DNA from: Taudactylus pleione
Lineage: Eukaryota > Chordata > Amphibia > Anura > Myobatrachidae
Direction: 5' to 3'
Length of the DNA: 64,000 nucleotides
Assembly: GCA_031769625.1 (NCBI GenBank)
Contig: JAUIMM010000121.1
Location: 14,504,001 to 14,568,000, forward strand
The notes beneath the pieces are model-generated. The model saw only the letters and a list, made by a program, of their open reading frames with translations. It searched no databases and was not told where the DNA came from. How positions within the stretch are numbered: position 1 is the first letter of the stretch; each line of letters starts with the position of its first letter. The translations under genes and the position numbers were made by a program. Positions 42,351-53,350 of the stretch are shown here, one piece after another.

Positions 42351-43418
42351 GCTGGATTCTATTTTTTATGGAATTTTTTGCTTATCCTGACACCCGTCAT
42401 TCATATTGGTTTTTTGTCTGTATGTGATATATTTGCCTTTGGCATCTTTTTTCATGTATTATTGTATTTTTCAAATATGATGCTTTCATTTTAGGTTGTA
42501 TTTGATGTATTTTAGACTTCTCTTGGTGTCACTCCAATATATCGTCTGTGTATTCTAGTAGAATATTTTTTGAATATTTTTTGAACTTTTTAGAATGTCT
42601 CAAGGGGCATCTACATTTCTTGATGAGGAGTTACTTGCACAAGCAGAATGTGGGGTTCTCTCACTAACTGATGATGATGCTGAGAAATGTTTATTTGATC
42701 AGTTCGGATTTCAAGGATTACCAGCTGAAACGACTATAGATCTCTATTATAGATTTCTCAAATTGAAGCGTAGGGAGATAGACCTAGAATTGCATGGCCA
42801 ATTTTTGTCAGAATATTTCAGGACCAAACAGATTCCCCGAGGGTTTAGGATTGCTAACGTGCCCACCATCGGCCGCAATAATCTGGTCTTTTGCAGCCGT
42901 TGGTGTGCCGTACTTAACAAATGCTCTTTAGATTTAATCCTTTTAGTAGTTGAAGAAGTGGGTTCTGAATTAAGAAAAACTAAGGAGGAAATTGTTTCCT
43001 TTGACAGTCTACATAGTGGGACATTGGCTAATGATAAATCGGAGAAGTGGTTGGATAAATTATCTGTACAAGTTGAGACTTATAAAAAGGATTTGGTGGC
43101 TTTTAAAAGAAAAAAAATGACAACTGTTAACACCGATTATAAAAACCATACTGTATATCGGTGGCTCACTGGTGATACTGGTACAAGAAAAACATGGAGA
43201 ATTTTCAGACCGAATAGACAGGTGGCTTTATCAGCTGTTGACTCTGTTTCTCCGGTGTCTACATCTGATACAGATAATACTGAGAATATCACTACTGGTC
43301 GTTTTTTAGGAGTACCAAGTTTGGTCACTCGCCAACAAAGAGGCATAGGTCACACCAGAGGAGAGGTGGTTATAAAAAGAAGGGCGAGACGCAGAAGGAC
43401 TTAGATCTCGTTTTTAAC

Positions 43419-44894
43419 TTGTCGTCCACCCCATTAACGGGACCAGAAATTAGTGTTTTGTCCCGTGGTTTATCTTTTGTACCAACGTTTAAACATAATG
43501 CATTTGAATGGGGTGTTCAACACTACAAGTTTGGACGTAAGATCAGACTAAAGGAATTGTTTCCTGGTGTTGAAGGTGAACAACAGGTTAACAATAGATT
43601 GAAAAGACCGTCGTCCTTTGATCCCCAATCCACTAATCCTAGTCTCCGTACATTTATGAGAATGACTGAACAAGATGTTAACAACAATCGGGGCTCCCGC
43701 ATTTTTGATAATTTGACTAATGATGAAAGGTTGGCCCTACGCTCCCTACGTAATAATACTAATCTTGTGTTTAGACCGGCCGATAAGGGTGGAGCTGTGG
43801 TGGTCCAAAATTGGTCAGATTACAATGATGAGATCTTACGACAGTTAGCTGATGAGGATACATATGTTAAATTGCACTATAATCCTATGCAAGAGATAAA
43901 GAACAAAGCAGATATGTTGATAGATCTGGGATTCTCCAATGGTTGGTTGGGGAAGGAGTTGGCTGACTATCTGAGGGTTGACTACCCGGTGAGTCCAATT
44001 ATTTACACACTGCCCAAAGTGCACAAAGATCCGGTGCACCCACCGGGTAGGCCAATAATTTCTGCTAGGGATTCCACTTTACAACCATTGGCAGTCTATG
44101 TAGACTCACTGTTACAACCTATTGTGGTTAACAATATGAGCTACATTAGAGATACTGGTGATTTCTTGGTAAAATTGAAAGCAATTGGTGAGATTCCATC
44201 GTGTGTGTACTTAGTGACAATGGACGTATATTCCTTGTACACTATAATTCCCCACAAGGGTGGACTTGATGCCCTTCGTACCTCATTAACTAGAAGTTGG
44301 ACTGGTAATGAGGGATTTAATCATCCTCCGATTGAATTTGTACTAGAATTGGTGCATTTTATTTTAAGTAATAATTCCTTCATGTATGGGAGGGATTATT
44401 ACTTGCAACGTTCTGGAACAGCGATGGATTCTAATCTCGCTCCGGCCTATGCGAACATCTATATGGCGGAGTATGAGTCTACTGAGATATTCCCACAGTT
44501 CCAGGACAGGATACTCTTTTTCAAGAGATTCATAGACAATATATTTTTAATTTGGAGTGACACCCAGGAGAGTTTTATTTGTATGATGACCCACTTGAAC
44601 AGTTTGGATAACCCAGTGAGATTTACCTATCAAATAGATGATGCGAAGGTCAATTTTTTGGACCTTTCAATATATAAAGATGGAAACCAGCTGGGAACCA
44701 CCTTATACACAAAAGCCACTGATAGGAATACTATCCTACACGCCACAAGTTTTCATCCGACTAATTTATTGGAAAGTCTACCTATTTCCCAATATCTTCG
44801 GGTTCTTCGTAATAACACAGATAATGTGAGAATGGAAGAACAATTGACAGAGATGACGACAAAATTTACAGAACGAGCTATAAAAAAGATGTGA
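43419..44894 (+). pseudogene. Reverse transcriptase block of the Penelope-like element
   Basis: Counting residues from 43419, RPADKGG is at 119-125, LPKVHK at 198-203, motif A MDVYSLYT at 268-275 with the first catalytic Asp at 269, motif B SGTAMDSNLAP at 332-342, and motif C FIDN at 371-374. The family consensus for motif C is FIDD, so one of the paired metal-binding aspartates is replaced. The TTG at 43419 is not a natural start, since the frame continues upstream. The block ends at a TGA created by the second frameshift. Confidence 0.9.
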
Positions 44895-45652
44895 TACAGA
44901 GGTGCCTCACCAAAGCTAAAGCCCGCTATGCCTTAACGGGACTGCGAGGAAATACAGTGGATAAATCTGATCGGATGGTATATGTTAGTACATATGATAA
45001 CAAGACACCTTTGGTCAAGAAAACGCTGAGAAAACATTGGTCTATTGTTTCTTCTGATAAAAAGTTGGAAGCTGTTGGTACGCGAACACCCATGATGTCC
45101 TATAAAAGAGGACCCAACCTCAAGGATATGCTAATGAGAACTACAATAAGGCCTACACCAGAACACACACCTACCTGGCTACATAGCCAAAAACCTGGAT
45201 GCTATAAGTGTATGGGCTGTGTCACCTGCAATTCCATGCAGATGGGTTCCTCTTTTCCCCATCCTCTAACTGGGCGCCAGATAAAGATCAGATATAAATT
45301 AACCTGTACCATGGATCATGTCATATATCTACTCATGTGCCCGTGTGGGTTGGGCTATGTGGGCATGACCACACGTTGCTTCAGAGAGAGGATGGCTAAT
45401 CATAGACTATCCATACGTCAAGCCTTATCCTCAGGAGTATCGGACAAACCGGTGGCCGTACATTTTTGGAAATTGAACCATCAGGTCGCCACTCTGAGGT
45501 GTAGACTAATCGACTGGGTACCACCTCTTACAAGGGGAGGAGATCGAGTACTCAGACTGCGTAAATTAGAAAGTCGGTGGATATTTCGTCTTGGGACTTT
45601 AACTCCTCGTGGATTAAATGAATCTAATCCAATGACTATGTTTTTGAGATAG
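44891..45652 (+). pseudogene. GIY-YIG endonuclease block of the Penelope-like element
   Basis: This is the C-terminal nuclease that nicks the target to prime reverse transcription. A cysteine motif CYKCMGCVTC (residues 104-113) precedes the core VIYLLMCPCG (144-153), YVGMTTR (156-162) and NHRLSIRQ (170-177). A Glu in KLESRW (225-230) would be the metal-binding residue, and TLTPRGLNES closes the protein. The GTG at 44891 is not a real start: the frame joins the RT block after a one-base loss at about 44877. Confidence 0.88.
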
Positions 45653-45764
45653 TGTACAATGTTTCCTATACTGACAGTGGGTCATCATAATTAGTCCCTT
45701 TTTGGACTGCCTTGTTTTTTAATACTTACCTTTATATTTGTATGTGTTTTTTATGTATAATGGG

Positions 45765-46504
45765 CCCTTATTTATATCTTGCATTTGTATCCCAGCTATG
45801 TTGGGGACTATATAGGTTTGCACTTGTGATTAATAGATTCGGAATCTGAAGAATATAATACTATATTCATTATATGTATGTTAACGGCGCTTGACTAATA
45901 TTGGTGTTTTTTATTTGAGTCATTGCCCTGTTAATTGGCGATACTAGCGTCATATAAACTCTGATTGTTTAGATGTTATGCTCTTTTTGTGCTTAGCATC
46001 GTCCCGATGTGCAGATCCTATGTATAAGTGTATGTTTTTTGGTATCTGTGGGTTGCTTAGCAACGTGATGTAACACTGGACATGTGATCGATCAGTGGCT
46101 TCTTCGGTGCTTAGCATCGCACCGGCAGCAGGTATATTATGATCACGTGTCATTAGTGTGTTAGTCGTTGCATAGCAACCGAGTGACGTTTACGTAACGT
46201 CTGAGCCATGTGACAGGAAGTGTTTGTCACTTCCGGGAGGTGTTGCACGTGGGATCAGACGAGCTGCGTTCACTGGTAAGGTATAAATTGGGGCCTGTGT
46301 GTACTATACATGTTATGATGTCATGGGTGATACACGTGTGTTGGTGACACTACTGGCGAATAAATGCAGGTGATGATTATCTTGACAAAGGTCCTCCGGG
46401 ATCGAAACGTTGATTAAGGCTATACACCCATGTGAGTTATTGAATAAAAAGACATTATTGGCTATTGGTGAGTGCCCTCTGTTCTTATACATATAGGACT
46501 TCCT

Positions 46505-46506
<2 letters not shown>
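45765..46506 (+). repeat. 3' Penelope terminal repeat
   Basis: It runs from TTATATCTTGCATTTGTATC to ATAGGACTTCCTTG. It matches the inverted 5' copy almost base for base. Its end falls short of the longer 5' copy and is followed by a TA dinucleotide run. Confidence 0.88.
46377..46418 (+). other. Hammerhead-ribozyme-like motif in the 3' terminal repeat
   Basis: Stem II is GGTCC (46390-46394), loop TCCG, GGATC (46399-46403), then GAAA (46404-46407). ACGT then T gives a permitted cleavage triplet (GTT). CTA (46379-46381, read CTA reversed as ATC) can pair with GAT (46412-46414) as a short stem I. The usual CTGATGA box appears as TTGACAA plus one extra A, so activity is unlikely. Confidence 0.55.

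Positions 46507-46507
<1 letters not shown>

Positions 46508-46542
<35 letters not shown>
46508..46542. repeat. TA dinucleotide microsatellite
   Basis: About 17 uninterrupted AT units directly after the 3' end of the Penelope-like element. Confidence 0.95.
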
Positions 46543-46543
<1 letters not shown>

Positions 46544-46639
46544 CAATGTACAGAATGACAGTGGTTTTATGTCTCTTATTAATATAGGCAGCTGTATATT
46601 TGTAAGGCTCCAGGTTTCATTATGTCTGTGCAGGAGGGG

Positions 46640-47170
46640 CGGATTGGCCATAGGCCTCACCAGCAAGATTCCCAATGGACCGATGCACCTGTGCGGCCAC
46701 CTGTCATATGGGATCTCTTTTTACATGTGGACGATCTGTGAGAGACACTCTGTGCAGCCTCTGTTACTTACCAGCAGTTGCCAGCTGGCAAAGGGAACCG
46801 GTATGGCTCTGCATGGAGGCACAACCTGAACCAGGTGCTTCTACGCATGCACAGCATTCCACGAGGGCTTCCTCTCTGAGTCAAGTGTCCTGCGGGCCTC
46901 CCCACTGTGTGTGCCCGGTGCCGCCTACTTCTGGATGACAACCAGACATCACTGGCAAAGGCCTGTTCTGCCACTTTCATACACACTTCCTACATGCCGG
47001 ACTTTGCTTCCTAATTGTGGAGAAGTGTTCATACACCAGAAACTGACACTTGGAGGAGCCCCATTGTAGTCATCTCTCTCTTTCCAGCACTGGTTCTCAC
47101 AACAGACTGCATTCGCTACTTAGAGGCTGTTCTCAGTGATCCCAACCATTTCTGCATGTGAGTTCTGTGT
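46640..47170. repeat. Interspersed repeat shared with 58150-58310
   Basis: The blocks GGGCTTCCTCTC, GTGTCCTGC..GGCCTCCCCACTGTG and CTACTTCTGGATG appear in the same order and orientation at 58195-58280. The element type is unknown. Open frames here are not supported as genes. Confidence 0.55.
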
Positions 47171-47242
47171 GTTTTTCCCATATATTCTTCCTATTCACTA
47201 TTGCTACACCACGGCTGCTGTGCGGTTACCAGTTAACACTAT

Positions 47243-47762
47243 GGGTCTCATTCAGACACGCTCGCAAGCGAGTTGATGTTGAGGCCCTGCGCACGCCCAG
47301 CCGCCGCACTGCGCGTGCGCTAGCCCCTGAGCGAGAGAGAAATTCTCTTGTTCCGGGACTTACTACAAAAGGGGCAGCTGTCGAGGGTGATTGACAGCTC
47401 GCCCCGTTTTGTAGGCGGGGCGGGGGGGGTGGCTACACAAATGGAGGCGTTCCCGACGGAACACCTGCCATTTGGGGGCGGCCCCACTGACATCACTCAT
47501 GATGTCAGTGGCGAGCTTCCAGCTCTAGAGCCGAAAGGTCACTGGGGCTTGCGGTAGACGAGACCCTACCACAAGTCTCGTCGCAAGCCCTGATGGTCGC
47601 GATGGTCTTGACCATCGCGACCATCAACCTGGCCACTCGCTAAAGCTGTGGGTGGTCACCCACAGCCTAGTGAGCGGCCAGAAGGCCGGCTCTTCACATA
47701 GAAGCGGCCTCCCTCATTCAGAGTAAGCGCTCGCATTTTGCGAGCGGCTCTGAATGAGGTCC
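47243..47762 (-). mobile_element. MH family MITE, copy 8 (diverged)
   Basis: The ends are GGGTCTCATTCAGAC and CTCTGAATGAGGTCC, with flanks TAT / TGT. It keeps the CACTGACATCACTCATGATG palindrome (47484), GATGGTCGCGATGGTCTTGA (47591) and a GGGGCGAGCTGTC-type hairpin 9 (near 47375-47405). Hairpin 6 has decayed. Confidence 0.8.
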
Positions 47763-47989
47763 TGTATCTTAGAGCAAACAGTTCCAGCTTCACCTGAGGT
47801 CACCTCCACTCACAAGTTCCCTGCTACTGGGAGGTATTGTTCAGGGAAGTTAAAGTTTATATAACGAGGGTGTAATTTTGTTAGATTTAACCACTTAACT
47901 GGCTAATATTTTTTTTAAAATGTCCCCAAAATTGTCGATTTTTTTTATAAGCAAATTATGTTAATAGGAGCTATTTAAACCTGATTCAA
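47763..47989. other. Unassigned sequence
   Basis: Nothing recognised. Confidence 0.4.
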
Positions 47990-48388
47990 ACATACTTGCC
48001 GACAATCAGTTCCAGCCTTCCGGGAGGGAGCTGATTGTCGGCTAACAGTGGGGGGCGGGGCCGGCCTGCCATTGGAGCGGAGCAGCATTTTGTGTCACAC
48101 TGGGGGTGGAGCCGGGGGCGGGGCCGCACGATCGCATCATCGTGACTCCGCCCCCTCTTCACAATGCCGTGATTTTCGGCATTGTGAAGCAGGGGGCGGG
48201 GCCACGATGACGCGATTCTGCGCAATTCGCGTCACCGGGCCCCCCGCTGCGGGTATTTCTGTTTTTTTCAGGGGGGAGGTGGGGAGGGTCGGAGACTTCT
48301 GGGAGGCTTGCCTGCCTTTCCGGGGGGCCGGGAGCGACACCCGCAAATCGGGAGGCTCCCGGCTAAATCGGGAGGGTAGGCAAGCCTG
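47990..48388. mobile_element. ATACTTGCC-family MITE, full-length copy
   Basis: The ends are CATACTTGCCGACAATCAG and GGGTAGGCAAGCCTG. Inner hairpins include CAATCAGTTCCAGCCTTCCG with its inverse and ATGCCGTGATTTTCGGCAT (48164). It is the longest member of the family in the window. Confidence 0.7.
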
Positions 48389-48799
48389 GATTCAATAGAA
48401 TTTTTTTTAACAGAAATGTAAAATTACATTTAAATAGCTGTTAACTACATAATATGATAATAAAAAAAATACCATTTTGAGGATTTTTTTTATATGAAAT
48501 TACTTTATAGCTTAAAAAAACAGCTGGGGGTACAGAACAAGGGACAGGTATGTATATATAAATATATATTATATATACAGTACATACTCATTATATATAA
48601 TATATACTGTATGTACACACTGCCCGATCACTGTGGCCAGCAGTGCTCGGGCACATGAGGGGGGGAGGCAAAGGTGCAATTGCTGTCTGCTCCTTAGCTT
48701 CCTGCAGCCACCTGGTGGGCGTTTGTGACTGATCGCATCAGATGCAACCATGTCAGTTAAAGCCCGGTCTGACATGGTCGCATCTGATGTGGCCACGCC
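48389..48799. other. Unassigned, with TA-rich tract
   Basis: Bases 48550-48610 are a palindromic ATATATATTATATATA-type tract. The rest is unrecognised. Confidence 0.4.
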
Positions 48800-49184
48800 C
48801 AGAGGCGATCAGAGCCGCGCCAGGCCCCGGGGGAGAAGGGGTCATGACCTAATCGAGTGAGGCGTGACCACGCCCCGTTAGGGGGAAGGAAAAAATTAAT
48901 GTTTGCAGCGGCGCGAAGCACTAGGGAGGGGGGCGCTGTTAGCCCCTCAGCCAGGTGCATAGCCAGTGGGGGATGCGATCAATGTGATTGCTCTCCCCAC
49001 AGGCATTGGAGACTGGTGTGGCTGTTACTTAGCAGCTGTGAGCAGTCTCCCAGTGCAGTCCAGCACACAGCAGCGCATGCTGGACTGCTTTTATGTAAAA
49101 GGGAGGGGGGGGTGGTGCCAGACCCGGGCCCCACCAGCAAGCCCGGGTAATTAGCACCCGCCCCCCCTCCTCTTGGCGCCCCTG
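48800..49184. mobile_element. Non-autonomous hAT element, second copy of the 32990 family
   Basis: It begins CAGAGGCGATCAGAGCCGC and ends TCTTGGCGCCCCTG. Its interior has TCATGACCTAATCGAGTGAG, CAGGTGCATAGCCAGTGG and GCAAGCCCGGGTAATT, matching 32990-33351. The flanking 8-mers do not match, so the target duplication has decayed or an end is displaced. Confidence 0.6.
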
Positions 49185-50069
49185 GCTGCAGCTGCTTTCA
49201 GTTGTCCTGTCAATTAACTGTGGTTGCTGCTGTGTTGTTGTCCTGTCCATCAGGCTTAGGGCTGCAGTCCATAAAGAGGTGCTGTGTTGTCCAGGGGGGG
49301 CGGGGGGGTGCTCTGTCAATCAGGGGTGCTCTTCCCCAGTGTAAAAAAAAATAAAAGTGCTTTTTGTTGTGTGTGTGCGTTAGCATCTTAGCTGCGCTAT
49401 TATTGTTTGTTTAGTGACACTGCCGGCCAGACCGCAGTTTATTGTCCATGTATTCGTGACTCTGTACTGCAAGTGGTCTGTCCGCACTCAGCAGGGGTGC
49501 TTTGTTGTCTATAAAGAAGGGGTGCTGTCTGTGTTGTTCAACAAGGGGCTGCTGCCACATTCAGGGGTGCTCTTCCACAGTGTCAAAAAAATAAAAGTGC
49601 TTTTTTGTGTGTGAGTTAGCAACTTAGCTGTGCTATTATTTTTTGGTGACTCTGCCGGCCAGACCGCAGTTTATCGTCCACGTATTGTGAAACTATTAGA
49701 CATAGCGAAGTGTGTTCTTATTCATAAAAAATCTTGTGACACTAAGTGGAAGCATATTCAGTTAATATTTAACTTTTCACTTCTTTTCTCAATTGTGAAT
49801 AAGCTATTAGTCTACACACCGACTACAAGACTACAACAAATGCTAAATAACATGCGTTATATGTAAAACATAATGACGTCACTGTGGCAGCGCAGTGTGT
49901 TATTTTCTTCATACATAATCTTGTGACACTAAGTGGTATCGCAGTGTTCTTATTCATATATAATCTTGTGACACTAAGTGGCAGCGCAGTGTTATTATTT
50001 TGTTCATAAAAACATCTTGTGACACTGTAGGTCATTGATACCGCAGTGTAATATTTAAAATAGGTACAA

Positions 50070-50980
50070 ATTGATGTATGTGCTGTACCCCACTTCATTT
50101 GTGCTTGTTGATATGGAGAATGATCAGTTGAGAGGAGAGCAGGAACCATATACTAGTGCTGGAGCTGCTGCCAGTGCCACCAGACATGACAATACTAGTC
50201 CATCTACATCATCTACTAAAGCCGATGCCCAAGGGCATACAGGGATTAAGTCAGAGCATCTAAAATCAAGAACCAATCTTTTACAGTGGTAAAGTAAAAA
50301 ACATCAAAGGGAAAGTTTGCTGCAGAAAGACTTGCAATTGGCAATATGCCTTTCACCACATGAAGTGGCAAGGAAAAGCTAAGGCCTTGGCCTTTATTTA
50401 TGACTGGTGGATCTGCCTCTTATGATGATGTAAGCACAAGTGAACATGCTGTTATAGAAATCGAGGATGCTGCTGTGGAAGTGCACCAGGATATTTGTGT
50501 AGCTGACGCTAATAAGGATGTTGTTGATGAGGATGTTGTTTGTGTAAATCAGGCACCAGTGGAAGAAACAGTTATTGCCCATGATAAGGAAAAGCCCATT
50601 GTCATGCCTGGTTACAAGACAAAAAAATCCACTTCTTATGTGCGGAATTATTTCTACCTAAATCCGGACAATAATTGTCAAGTCATCTGTACCCTTTTTA
50701 AAGCCAGAGTAAGTAGAGGTAGGAACCTTAACCATCTAGAAATCTCCTGCAGTAATACGTAATCTGCAGCGCATCCATCCAAAAATGTTGTGTTTTGTGT
50801 TTACTCATCTGCATCACCAGTGGGTCTTTTGGGAAAGTTTAGTTTTTTCTCGGCAGATGCACTTGCTGGAAAAACTGAAGGAGAAGCCATCACTTCATCA
50901 CGTGCCACATGAGCTGACAATTTGCTTATCAACAGCTCTTTGCATCTCTTCAGATCTGTGGCCATTGGGAAGAACGTAAG
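50070..50980 (+). pseudogene. hAT transposase N-terminal fragment with BED-like finger
   Basis: Frames at 50071-50292, 50400-50762 and 50785-50979 form a broken series. The second contains an acidic stretch (residues 10-60) and then KKSTSYVRNYFYLNPDNN and CQVICTLFKARVSRGRN. This resembles a BED zinc finger (S-x-VW-x-x-F, then two Cys, then RG), with an extra residue between the cysteines. No catalytic RNase H-like domain or C-terminal dimerisation domain follows. This is a guess from motif shape, so the family call is modest. Confidence 0.4.
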
Positions 50981-51442
50981 GTATGACTTAAACCTTATAT
51001 CTTAAATCTTGCATTTGCTCTGTTCAGCTTGTCCACATATCTGTGGTTAAGTGGACAGTGGGTACAACAGCATTTTGGAGGCCACTAATTAAGTTTTTTT
51101 AATGTCCCTGTATAGGTTGGGAATTGCTTTTCTAGTGAAGTGGAATCTTGATGGGACGGGGACACAGTACCTCAATTAATTGTCTACGGTGCATTATTGG
51201 TGGATATATTGGACGCACATCTAATACCAGCATACCGTAGATGTTATGGCATCAGTGATCCGCTATGCAACTGGGTGACTGCTGTCATACTTGCTCCCCC
51301 TTGCAAAGGAATGTTTAACAGTCAATTGTTTTTTGAAGTACAACTAGTAGTCTGGCCTGAAAATCCACTTGCAGCAGGCATAGCGCTCAAGGATTCTTCT
51401 GGGGCAAGGACTGATGTGAATGATTTAAATATTTTTTGTAAA

Positions 51443-51975
51443 TGCCTCCCCCTTCTCCCTCATAAATTTGCTTCGGAATCAAAAAATGAAATGAAATTTA
51501 CTACCAATCAAATGTTCCTTTCCCTGCCTTCAAGTGCATATATACTCCAACTCACTCAGGCCCTGTGAAAAATAAAAACATTTGTTTCCTGATGTGCCAT
51601 GTTGGAAGTTTAACTGCCACAGCTGCTGCAATCTTTGACATGTGGTTGCTAAATGCCAAAAATGTCCAGAAATGTTTATGGCCACACACAGCATCTCCTG
51701 CATGCCCCTTTAATTAAAAAAATATATATTCTGAACCACCAAGTTGATTTTGTGGGCAAAACATGGGACATATTGATCACCGGAGCTCTCGCCTCCTCCC
51801 TCATAAATTTGCTTTGGAATCAAAAAATTTAATTTAAATTTACTACCAATCAACCTTTCCTGTCCCTGCCTTCAGCTATATACATACATACCCCAACTCC
51901 CTCAGGCCTCTTGATCAATGAAAACATATGTTTCCTTATGTGCCATGTTGGAAGTTGAACTGCCACGTGTTTGTG
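51443..51975. repeat. Direct 350-bp-offset duplication inside the hAT copy
   Basis: CTCCCTCATAAATTTGCTT, TTTACTACCAATCAA, and ATGTGCCATGTTGGAAGTT occur in order at 51460-51640 and again at 51796-51975. The second copy differs at scattered sites. Confidence 0.8.
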
Positions 51976-53039
51976 CTGCCCTCTGCTGCCGCTTAGCTTA
52001 GTCAGCCAGCTAGCTTGGTGAAAATTTTGGGCCTAAACCTGATGAAAATAATATTGTGAGCTTTGAGGTGGTCAAAATTGACTGGAAACAAGTGGAAATT
52101 AATGTTATTGAGGTTAATAATACTGTAGGAACAAAAAAGAAACAAAATGATGTGCTTTTAGCAGTTATTACAAATTTAAAAAAAAATACAGATCCAAAAC
52201 CAAAACACGCAAGGGGCAGTTTTGGCAAAACCAAATCCAGATCCAAAACATGAGATTTAGATACAGAACCAAAATAAGGGGGCAAGCGCACATCCCTAGT
52301 TATAACTTCTGTGACTGTGCCATATTCATGTAGTAACTTTATATATACAACCAGTAGTGCATCCATATTCTTTCTAGTAGAAGTAAAAAACTTGTAGGTG
52401 TTCATATGTGCAGCTCTACCATGTACCTGTAAAGGTGGTAGTTCTAAAACTACTGTATAGTGACAGCCTGAAACCTGCTCTGGTGAGCCATATATTCTAT
52501 AGAGCTATATTCTGTCACAAGCTGCCGTGCTGCCAATGCTGTGCGGGGTGAATGCCAAGCAAGCGTTCGCTGAAGTCTCCTCCTTCCCCCTGTTAGGATC
52601 TTTGGTTGCAGCATTTTGTTTGCAGTCCCAGTCTTGATTGCTGCTGAGGCTCTACACTAATTACTGCCTGTATGTGTGCAGTGTCAGGTACATGCTGATT
52701 GATTCTCCTGTCTGTGCACAGCCCAGGTGCTTACTGGTCTCTCATTAGAGAATGTTGCTCTGGTTGGGCCCTGTTTTTGTTAAATTCTAGCCAGCCCTTC
52801 ACTGCATGCTGGTGATAGAGTTACTCGTGCTTCCGATTGTTCCAGTCTCCTGTTTGTTCAGTCGATTATCTATGTCCAGTTTAAGGATTATTCACCGCCG
52901 TTTGTTCCATCCAGGTGACACGGTCTGCATTCCATCTGCTGTGTGCTGCTCGATTCATCTAAGCAGCACAGTGTGTATCTCTTCACTCAGCCGCGTGTGT
53001 CATCCCAGTGGTTCAGAGTACAACTCCGTCCCGGGCGGA

Positions 53040-53350
53040 TGCCAGCGTCCGGCGGCTAGTGTCAACCTGGCGACACTGGTCGCATCTCAGCATCTCAAGT
53101 GCGCAATCTGGCGCACCGATGCCAGTGTCAACCCAGCAACATTGGTAGCATCTCAGCGTCCCAAGTGCGCTATCCAGCACACCGATGCCAGTGTCAACTC
53201 GGCTACATTGGTAGCATCTCAGCGTCCCAAGTGTGCAATCCAGCGCTCCGATGCCAGTGTCAACTCGGCGACATTGGTAGCATCTCAGCGTCCCAAGTGT
53301 GCAATCCAGCGCACCGATGCCAGTGTCGGCGACATTGGTAGCATCTCAGC
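53040..53350 (+). repeat. 66-bp tandem array, about 4.5 units
   Basis: The unit contains GATGCCAGTGTCAACTCGG, then ACATTGGTAGCATCTCAGC and GTCCCAAGTG. Because 66 is a multiple of three, one frame stays open and gives a 22-residue repeat (..TDASVNSATLVASQRPK..). The last unit has lost 9 bp, also in frame. The enclosing 257-codon frame (52806-53579) starts inside the element and shows no domain, so I do not call a gene. Confidence 0.85.

Larger units (their letters stand above)
42595..45652 (+). pseudogene. Penelope-like polyprotein (RT plus GIY-YIG endonuclease), frameshifted
   Basis: The intact family product is one polyprotein of about 1,000 residues that nicks DNA and reverse-transcribes its own RNA in the nucleus. 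Three consecutive blocks carry it. Block 1 (42595-43404, ATG start, 269 codons) is the N-terminal region, with LLAQAECGVLSLT. Block 2 (43419-44894; the frame is already open upstream, with DLVFNLS) holds RPADKGG, LPKVHK, motif A MDVYSLYT, motif B SGTAMDS, motif C FIDN, and NFLDL. Block 3 (44891-45652) holds CYKCMGCVTC, then VIYLLMCPCGLGYVGMT, and the family's end region WIFRLGTLTPRGLN. Successive frames shift as expected from single-base losses, one within about 43320-43400 and one near 44877. Motif C has Asn where the catalytic Asp belongs, and motif B has Asp for Gly. It is inactive as it stands. Confidence 0.9.
40944..46506 (+). mobile_element. Penelope-like retroelement with terminal repeats
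   Basis: The layout is an inverted terminal-repeat copy (40944-41771), a direct but 5'-truncated copy (41772-42350), a short leader, the coding region (42595-45652), and a direct 3' copy (about 45765-46506). This tandem or partly inverted arrangement of terminal repeats is characteristic of Penelope-like elements, as is an RT joined to a GIY-YIG endonuclease. The repeat copies are nearly identical where compared (41391-41590 against 45960-46150 reversed), so the insertion is young. A TA run follows the 3' end (46508-46542), and AATATATATA precedes the 5' end, which could be target sequence. Confidence 0.9.
49185..52300 (+). mobile_element. hAT-type DNA transposon, second copy, mostly non-coding
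   Basis: It shares long blocks with 1-3836 in opposite orientation. Subterminal repeats (GGGGTGCTCTTCC, a poly-A tract, AAAAGTGCTTTTTTGTGTG) lie at 49310-49630, a second repeat set containing AATCTTGTGACACTAAGTGG at 49720-50030, and the 3' end AGGGGGCAAGCGCACATCCC at about 52277-52297. A transposase fragment lies at 50070-50980. The rest of a transposase (usually about 600 residues) is missing, so this is an internally deleted copy. Confidence 0.55.

Noticed and set aside
43419..44891. TTG at 43419 and GTG at 44891 as real start codons
   Set aside because: The family encodes one polyprotein, and the frames extend upstream with conserved residues. The apparent starts reflect frameshifts.
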